Below, piece after piece: positions 59,072 through 64,000 of a stretch of 64,000 nt of DNA (position 1 is the stretch's first letter; each line of letters begins with the position of its first letter). This stretch comes from Fibrisoma montanum (GTDB lineage Bacteria > Bacteroidota > Bacteroidia > Cytophagales > Spirosomataceae). The stretch lies in the NCBI RefSeq assembly GCF_003583365.1, contig NZ_QXED01000002.1:310001-374000 (forward strand), given 5' to 3'. The notes under the pieces were generated by a model. That model had not been told where the DNA came from, made no database searches, and saw only the letters and a program-made list of their open reading frames with translations. The position numbers were made by a program, and so were the translations under genes.

Positions 59072-59845
59072 ATGTGCTATCATATTTCGCTGGCCGTAGA
59101 TCAACCTGAACTGGAAAACCGCTTCAAAGCGAAGCTGGAAGCGGGCGGCTCGTCCGCGGGCGGTTCGAAACCAACGGCCGGTTTGTTACCTGTGTATCAC
59201 GCCAATGCGTATCAGTTTCCAGCCTGGCCGATTGTGACGCGGCAGGAACCTGACAAACTGCAGCTGTTTCGCTGGGGACTAATTCCTCGCTGGGCCAAAA
59301 GCATCGGAGATGCCGACGAGATCCGGACCAAAACAATCAATGCCCGCTCGGAAAGTATGTTCGAAAAGCCTTCGTACCGGTCGGCAGCGCAGGCTGGTAA
59401 GCGGTGTCTGATTCCGTCAACGGGCTTTTACGAGTGGCACACCATTGGCAGTAAGAAGTTCCCGTTTTTCATCAACCTGAAGGACCAGCCGATCTTCTCC
59501 ATTGCCGGTCTGTACGACGAATGGGCTGACCCCGATACCGGTGAGATCATGCCTACCTATACGTTGCTGACGACCGACGCCAATCCGCTGCTGGCCGCCA
59601 TTCACAACAGCAAACAGCGAATGCCCTGCGTACTGACGCCAGAGGCTGAACAGGCCTGGCTGCACGAGGATCTGAGCGAGAAAGACGTACTGGACCTGCT
59701 GACCAGCGTGTACCCCGCCGACCGGATGCACAGCCACAGCATAAGCAAGCGCATTACGTCGCGAACGGAGCCCAGCGACGTGCCCGAAGTTATGGCTCCC
59801 TCAACGTACGCCGAACTGGCCGATAAGCCCGAATTGTTTGCCTGA
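59072..59845 (+). CDS. SRAP domain protein (YedK/HMCES type)
   Basis: The frame opens at 59024, but SRAP proteins need Cys at position 2 after Met removal. The ATG at 59072 gives MCYHISLAV, so it is the start (257 residues). Cys2 forms a covalent bond with abasic sites in single-stranded DNA. Other family marks are the NARSE motif (in TINARSESMFEKPSYRSA), RCLIPSTGFYEWH and the late RMPCVL. Protects abasic sites in replication forks. It is divergent from the PNPOx-like gene. Confidence 0.94.
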   Translation: MCYHISLAVDQPELENRFKAKLEAGGSSAGGSKPTAGLLPVYHANAYQFPAWPIVTRQEPDKLQLFRWGLIPRWAKSIGDADEIRTKTINARSESMFEKPSYRSAAQAGKRCLIPSTGFYEWHTIGSKKFPFFINLKDQPIFSIAGLYDEWADPDTGEIMPTYTLLTTDANPLLAAIHNSKQRMPCVLTPEAEQAWLHEDLSEKDVLDLLTSVYPADRMHSHSISKRITSRTEPSDVPEVMAPSTYAELADKPELFA

Positions 59846-60002
59846 CCGCTGTATCCTTCTGTACCGGTAGTTTGCCGCTTATGTAAATTTCCAAGGTAAA
59901 TCGTGTTTAAATCAATTATAACGTAAATCAAATTGTCTTTTTTTAGTGTACGAGTGTATTGAGTGCCTCCGCTAAGACAAGTTTCTTCGACAAATCGCTT
60001 CT

Positions 60003-62717
60003 ATGAAAAATTTACTACTTACACTGCTTCTGGGTACGTCGACGGTTGTGGTTCCGAATGTGGCTCAGGCGCAGTTTCCTTCGTTTCCAGGCGGTGGAGG
60101 CCAGCGCCAGACGCCACCGGCCATTCCCGGAACGGCCACCGATGACTCCCCTCGCGGCAATGCAAAGGTGACCGGCATCGTGGTGGATTCTACGACCAAC
60201 AAACCCATTGAATTTGCGAGTGTTGCGCTGATCAATCCCCAGACCAAAAAGCCGATCGATGGTACGGTCTGCGACGAAAAAGGACGCTTTACGCTCAATA
60301 AACTACCCCAGGGTGAGTTTAACCTGCTCATTTCCTTTGTGGGCTACCGGAACAAAGCCGTTAACGGCCTGAAGATTGACCGGAAAGGGGCCGACCTGAA
60401 CCTGGGTACCATTGTGGTTTCGCCCGACATCCGGACGCTCAAGGAAGTCGAAGTGGTTGGGCAGGCGGCCATCGTTGAAGAGAAAGTAGACCGGCTGGTG
60501 TATAATGCCGATAAGGACGTTACCAACAAAGGCGGGGACGCATCGGACGTAATGCGGAAAGTCCCGCTGCTGTCGGTTGACCTTGATGGGAACGTATCGC
60601 TGCGGGGTAGCCAGAATGTACGGGTGCTGATCAATAATAAACCCTCTACAATCGTTGCCAGCAGCGTAGCGGATGCCCTGAAGCAAATCCCGGCCGACAT
60701 GATCAAATCGGTGGAGGTGATTACGTCGCCTTCGGCCAAGTATGATGCCGAAGGGTCTGCCGGTATCATTAACATCATTACGAAGAAAAATAATTTGCAG
60801 GGCTTCACCCTCAATCTGGATTCGGGTGTTGGTAACCGGGGCGCTAACCTGGGGTTGAGCGGTAACCTGCGGACGGGCAAGATGGGCTTCAGCCTGAACG
60901 GTTTTGGTCGGACCAACTACAACGTGCGGGGCGCTTTTGAAAACGAACAGCAGACCTTCGACAGCCGGGGAACCACCACGACTACGCAGATTGCGAACAG
61001 CCGGAATCAGGGCATCTTTGGTCAGTATACGCTGGGCTGGGATTACGATCTTACCAAAAACAGCGCCATTACGGCCAGCCTGCGGTATGGAACGCGAAAC
61101 AACATTCAGACCCAGGACAACCTGCTGACCCGGACGCTCGGACCGAGAGATTACTTCCCGCGCATCAATGCCCGCGACGTAAGAACCAAAGACCTGTCGG
61201 GTACGGTCGACGCGAACATTGATTATACGAAAACCTACAAACCGCAGCAGGAACTGAGCGTATCGGCCCAGTTCAGCCGCAACAACCGGAACAACGATTT
61301 TACGGCCGAGATTCTGAACGGGGGTAACCTGACGTCGATCATCGCCCGCCAGCAGAACCTGAACGACAGCTACAACCAGGAAACGACCCTTCAGGCCGAT
61401 TACCAGACGCCCGTTAAAAACAACCAGTTGTTTGAATTTGGGGGTAAAGGAATTTTCCGGCAGGTAGAAAGTAGTTTCCGGTATAACTACGCCAATGGCC
61501 CGAACGAACCGTTCCAGCAGGATCTGTCCCGTCAGGGCAACACCCTGAACTACGATCAGAACATCGCAGCCGGCTATCTGTCCTACACGATCACAACGAA
61601 GAACAAGTACACGATTAAAGCCGGGGTGCGTGTGGAGCATACGGTGATCAACGCCAGCTTCAATCAGCCGCAGGAGATCGAGCAGCCCAACAGCCTGTCG
61701 ACCACGACCGGCAGCACGCTCGACATCCCGGATTACACGAACGTAGTACCGAGCATAAATATTTCGAAGGCGCTGAAAGGCGGCCGGACCATCAAGCTGG
61801 CTTATAACCGCCGGTTGCAGCGGCCGGGTATTCAGTTTCTGAACCCGAACGTAAACGCGGCTAACCCGCTCAACATCACGCAGGGTAACCCGACGCTGTC
61901 GCCGGAACTGACCGACAACCTGGAGTTCAGCAGCAGCGCCTACATCAAGAGCGTGTACGTAAACGGTACGTTGTTCTACCGCCGAACCAATAATTCGATT
62001 GAAAGTATTCGGGACACAATCAGTAGTGCAGACATTACAAACCCGACGCTCGCTCGCCCAATCCGCACAACCTACGCCAACATCGGCCGTCAGGAAGCAT
62101 ACGGTGTCAACATCTTCGGGAACGCCACGCTGTTCTCAAAATGGCAGATTGGCGGGGGCTTAGACCTGTTCTATTCGTATCTGACCAACAACAGTGCGAT
62201 CCAGATCTACAACGCCACCAATTCGGGCTGGGTCGTTACAGGCCGGCTGTTCACGAGCCTGAACCTGAAAAACGGATGGGGTGTGCAGGGCTTCGGCTTC
62301 ATGCGGGGCCGTGAAATTCAGTTGCAGGGCTACCGGGGCGGTTTTGGTTTCTATAGTCTGGGTGTGAAGAAAGATTTCAAGAACAAGCGGGGCAGCTTCG
62401 GTATCGCGGGCGAAAACTTCTTCAACAATCCGTTCGTGATCCGGTCCGAGTCATCGTCGCCGATATTCTCGCAGCGCAGCCTGACGAGCCTGTACAATGC
62501 TGGTGTCCGGGCCAACTTCAGCTATCGGTTTGGTAAACTCAGCTTCGACCAGCAGCAGGGCCGTCGCCGGCGCAACGGTGGCAACGACGACCTGAAAGAT
62601 GAAGGTGGCAACGACAACGGTGGTGGACAGCCCCAGGGCCAGGGTGGCGCACCGGGCGGTGGTGCCCCCGGTGGTGGCGGTGGTAACCGCGGAGGTGGCG
62701 GTGGCCGGCCACGGTAA
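60003..62717 (+). CDS. TonB-dependent-receptor-like outer membrane protein with carboxypeptidase-regulatory domain
   Basis: A 904-residue protein with a signal peptide (about 1-23, ending VAQAQ). A Gly/Pro/Gln-rich linker (about 25-50) is followed by a carboxypeptidase-regulatory-like domain (VTGIVVDSTTNKPIEFASVA, then GRFTLNKLPQG). A plug-like region has NVRVLINNKPS and EVITSPSAKYDAEGSAGIIN. The barrel has GTLFYRRTNNS and related strands; the OMP_b-brl_3-type signature is clear. The last 60 residues are Gly/Asp/Pro-rich with Arg (a flexible tail), unusual for a barrel. It is probably an outer-membrane receptor for an unknown ligand. Confidence 0.88.
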   Translation: MKNLLLTLLLGTSTVVVPNVAQAQFPSFPGGGGQRQTPPAIPGTATDDSPRGNAKVTGIVVDSTTNKPIEFASVALINPQTKKPIDGTVCDEKGRFTLNKLPQGEFNLLISFVGYRNKAVNGLKIDRKGADLNLGTIVVSPDIRTLKEVEVVGQAAIVEEKVDRLVYNADKDVTNKGGDASDVMRKVPLLSVDLDGNVSLRGSQNVRVLINNKPSTIVASSVADALKQIPADMIKSVEVITSPSAKYDAEGSAGIINIITKKNNLQGFTLNLDSGVGNRGANLGLSGNLRTGKMGFSLNGFGRTNYNVRGAFENEQQTFDSRGTTTTTQIANSRNQGIFGQYTLGWDYDLTKNSAITASLRYGTRNNIQTQDNLLTRTLGPRDYFPRINARDVRTKDLSGTVDANIDYTKTYKPQQELSVSAQFSRNNRNNDFTAEILNGGNLTSIIARQQNLNDSYNQETTLQADYQTPVKNNQLFEFGGKGIFRQVESSFRYNYANGPNEPFQQDLSRQGNTLNYDQNIAAGYLSYTITTKNKYTIKAGVRVEHTVINASFNQPQEIEQPNSLSTTTGSTLDIPDYTNVVPSINISKALKGGRTIKLAYNRRLQRPGIQFLNPNVNAANPLNITQGNPTLSPELTDNLEFSSSAYIKSVYVNGTLFYRRTNNSIESIRDTISSADITNPTLARPIRTTYANIGRQEAYGVNIFGNATLFSKWQIGGGLDLFYSYLTNNSAIQIYNATNSGWVVTGRLFTSLNLKNGWGVQGFGFMRGREIQLQGYRGGFGFYSLGVKKDFKNKRGSFGIAGENFFNNPFVIRSESSSPIFSQRSLTSLYNAGVRANFSYRFGKLSFDQQQGRRRRNGGNDDLKDEGGNDNGGGQPQGQGGAPGGGAPGGGGGNRGGGGGRPR

Positions 62718-62736
62718 CCGTAGTCAATACGATCAT

Positions 62737-62784
62737 AAGCGGTCGGTCAGTGGTGGATACGTATCCACCACTGACCGACCGCTT
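62737..62784. terminator. Perfect 48-bp palindrome, bidirectional terminator
   Basis: The arms 62737-62760 and 62761-62784 are exact reverse complements with no spacer at all. T residues follow on the right (TGTTTTA). It lies between the convergent receptor and ROK kinase genes. Confidence 0.92.
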
Positions 62785-62787
62785 GTT

Positions 62788-63708
62788 TTACAGCATGGCA
62801 GCTCCGAAAACGCCTGCGCTGTCGCCGAGTTTCGGTTTCAGGAAGCGGGTGTTCACGATGCCGTTGTTGAACACATATTTTTTGGCTCGTTCAACGCCCT
62901 CCGTGTACAGCAGATCGACGTTGCCGACGCCCCCGCCCAGCACAATAGCGTCGGGATCGAGAATGTTGATGATAACGGAAATCCCCCGCCCAAAATACTC
63001 CAGCAGCCGGTCGACTGTCTGCGAAGCAAAGGGATCGATGCCGGCCTTGTGTCGTTCCACGATGTCCGGCAGTTTTCGGTCTTCGCCACTGATGGCTTTA
63101 TAGTACCGTTGCAGAGCCGGGCCCGACAGCACCTGCTCCACACACCCCTGCTTACCGCAGAAACACGGGTAGCCGTTTTCTTCGAGGATGTTATGGCCCC
63201 ATTCGCCCCCGATGCCGTGTAGTCCATTCACAACAAAGGGCTGGTTGTCTTTACCCCGGAGCACAATCCCCCCGCCGACGCCCGTACCCATGATCACTCC
63301 AAAAACGGTGCGGTAATCGGGGACTACGTCCGGAACGATCCCCAGCGTGGCCTCGGCCAGTGCAAAACAGTTGGCATCGTTAGCCACCTCGACCGGAACC
63401 CCCAGCAGCCGGGCCAGATCCTGTTTCATGGGTTTGCCGTTGAGCGAGGTTGTGTTGCAGCCTTTCATTACCTGCAGTGATGGGTCGAAGGTGCCGGGTG
63501 TGCCAAAACCAATGTGGTCGGGCTGATAGCCCGTTTCGGCTTTTAACTGGTCGATCAGAACGCCCACGCGGGACAGGATATGGTCGTAGCCCAGGTGAGC
63601 TTCCGTATCGATACGTTTGCGAATAATGACGGCGTCGGGCGAGGGCGCCGACAAAATAGCGCCTTCGATTTTGGTGCCGCCCAGGTCAATGCCCCAGTAT
63701 GTCTGCAT
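62788..63708 (-). CDS. ROK family sugar kinase
   Basis: A 306-residue cytosolic kinase of the ROK family (gluco-, fructo- or N-acetyl-sugar kinase). The phosphate-binding start is YWGIDLGGTKIEGAI. A central stretch has VANDANCFALAEA, with the catalytic Asp region. The zinc-binding motif is CFCGKQGC. A later LGGGVGN is the adenosine-binding box. Which sugar is used cannot be read. It converges with the receptor gene and is followed by the palindromic terminator. Confidence 0.9.
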   Translation of the reverse strand: MQTYWGIDLGGTKIEGAILSAPSPDAVIIRKRIDTEAHLGYDHILSRVGVLIDQLKAETGYQPDHIGFGTPGTFDPSLQVMKGCNTTSLNGKPMKQDLARLLGVPVEVANDANCFALAEATLGIVPDVVPDYRTVFGVIMGTGVGGGIVLRGKDNQPFVVNGLHGIGGEWGHNILEENGYPCFCGKQGCVEQVLSGPALQRYYKAISGEDRKLPDIVERHKAGIDPFASQTVDRLLEYFGRGISVIINILDPDAIVLGGGVGNVDLLYTEGVERAKKYVFNNGIVNTRFLKPKLGDSAGVFGAAML

Positions 63709-63822
63709 GCGGAAAAAAGAGTTTTGGTCGGAAAGATATTACTTTTTTTACCGTTCAGCGGGATAAGTGCCCGTCTCTTAGGGAGTGCCCGGCAGGCGTT
63801 TCATTGCCTGCCGACATTTCTC

Positions 63823-63830
63823 TACTTTTG
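63823..63830 (+). promoter_or_regulatory. Peroxiredoxin promoter, -7 box TACTTTTG
   Basis: An exact TAnnTTTG match 28 nt before the ATG at 63859. An inverted repeat GGCAGGC / GCCTGCC (63791-63797, 63806-63812) covers the -33 area and may be an operator, for example for an oxidative-stress regulator. Confidence 0.6.
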
Positions 63831-63858
63831 CGACCAGTTATCTTTATACAACCTCAAC

Positions 63859-64000
63859 ATGGCCATTCAAAACGGGCTGAAAGCCCCGGAGTTTACGCTT
63901 TTCAGCAGCGACAAAAAGGAAGTTTCACTAACCGGTTTTGCCGGCCGCAAGCTGGTAGTTCTGTTCTTTCCACTCGCTTTTTCCAGCGTGTGTACGGCCG
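63859..64000 (+). CDS. Peroxiredoxin (AhpC/TSA family), N-terminal part
   Basis: The first 47 residues are MAIQNGLKAPEFTLFSSDKK, then LVVLFFPLAFSSVCTA. The FFPLAFSSVC segment holds the peroxidatic cysteine (Cys45) in the usual place. It reduces peroxides in the cytosol with a thiol donor. The gene runs off the right edge, so the resolving cysteine and class are unknown. It is divergent from the ROK kinase gene. Confidence 0.9.
   Translation, partial: MAIQNGLKAPEFTLFSSDKKEVSLTGFAGRKLVVLFFPLAFSSVCTA

Overview
The window looks like a chromosomal piece of a member of the Bacteroidota, most like Cytophagales of the Spirosoma kind (genus inferred only from overall protein style). The evidence is a SusC/SusD pair, two further TonB-dependent receptors, a type IX secretion sorting domain, a DUF2723 (GT117-like) membrane protein, weak ribosome binding sites and -7 boxes of the TAnnTTTG type.

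Left host part (1 to about 17.8 kb): a truncated VCBS-repeat protein; a SusC/SusD nutrient pair separated by a 15-bp hairpin; a metal (probably copper) module of six genes (HYC_CC_PP small protein, TonB receptor, AraC regulator with an HMA-like N-terminus, 19-cysteine four-helix-bundle protein, His/Met-rich barrel-like protein, secreted HMA protein); kynureninase; a TetR regulator; queG; grpE and dnaJ separated by a perfect 32-bp inverted repeat.

Accessory region (about 17.9 to 46.9 kb): it opens with a tyrosine integrase directly behind dnaJ. The first 11 kb is laid out like a phage satellite: integrase, excisionase-like HTH, RepA-like AAA ATPase, primase-like protein, small terminase subunit and a 1281-residue tape measure protein, with no large terminase, portal, capsid or other tail gene visible. 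Then come an XRE regulator, a small Cys protein seen three times in all, and a small HTH family seen three times (one copy dead). Two copies of an about 70-nt structured RNA with compensatory base changes sit at 31.85 and 33.72 kb. After a run of lipoproteins, a 17-residue-repeat fibre-like protein, an ECF sigma factor and an astacin-like protease, there is an AT-rich four-gene operon at 40.4-43.4 kb: a small protein beginning Met-Gly, a PfkB-kinase/deoxyribosyltransferase fusion, a QueC-like PP-loop enzyme and an HhH-GPD DNA glycosylase. I regard it as the best candidate for an undescribed antiviral system. Next to it lie a lipoprotein nuclease, a tRNA 3' remnant, a three-gene GHKL-ATPase/STAS-like/membrane protein operon and a truncated DUF4238 gene.

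Right host part (47.0 kb to the end): Na+/H+ antiporter, DUF2723 protein, folD, DUF4385, DUF1349, a giant T9SS cargo protein, a PNPOx-like flavoprotein, an SRAP (YedK/HMCES) protein, an outer-membrane receptor, a ROK kinase and the start of a peroxiredoxin. Two intergenic repeat elements (grpE-dnaJ and upstream of folD) and a perfect 48-bp palindromic terminator are notable.

All domain calls were made by eye from translated sequence; no search was run.
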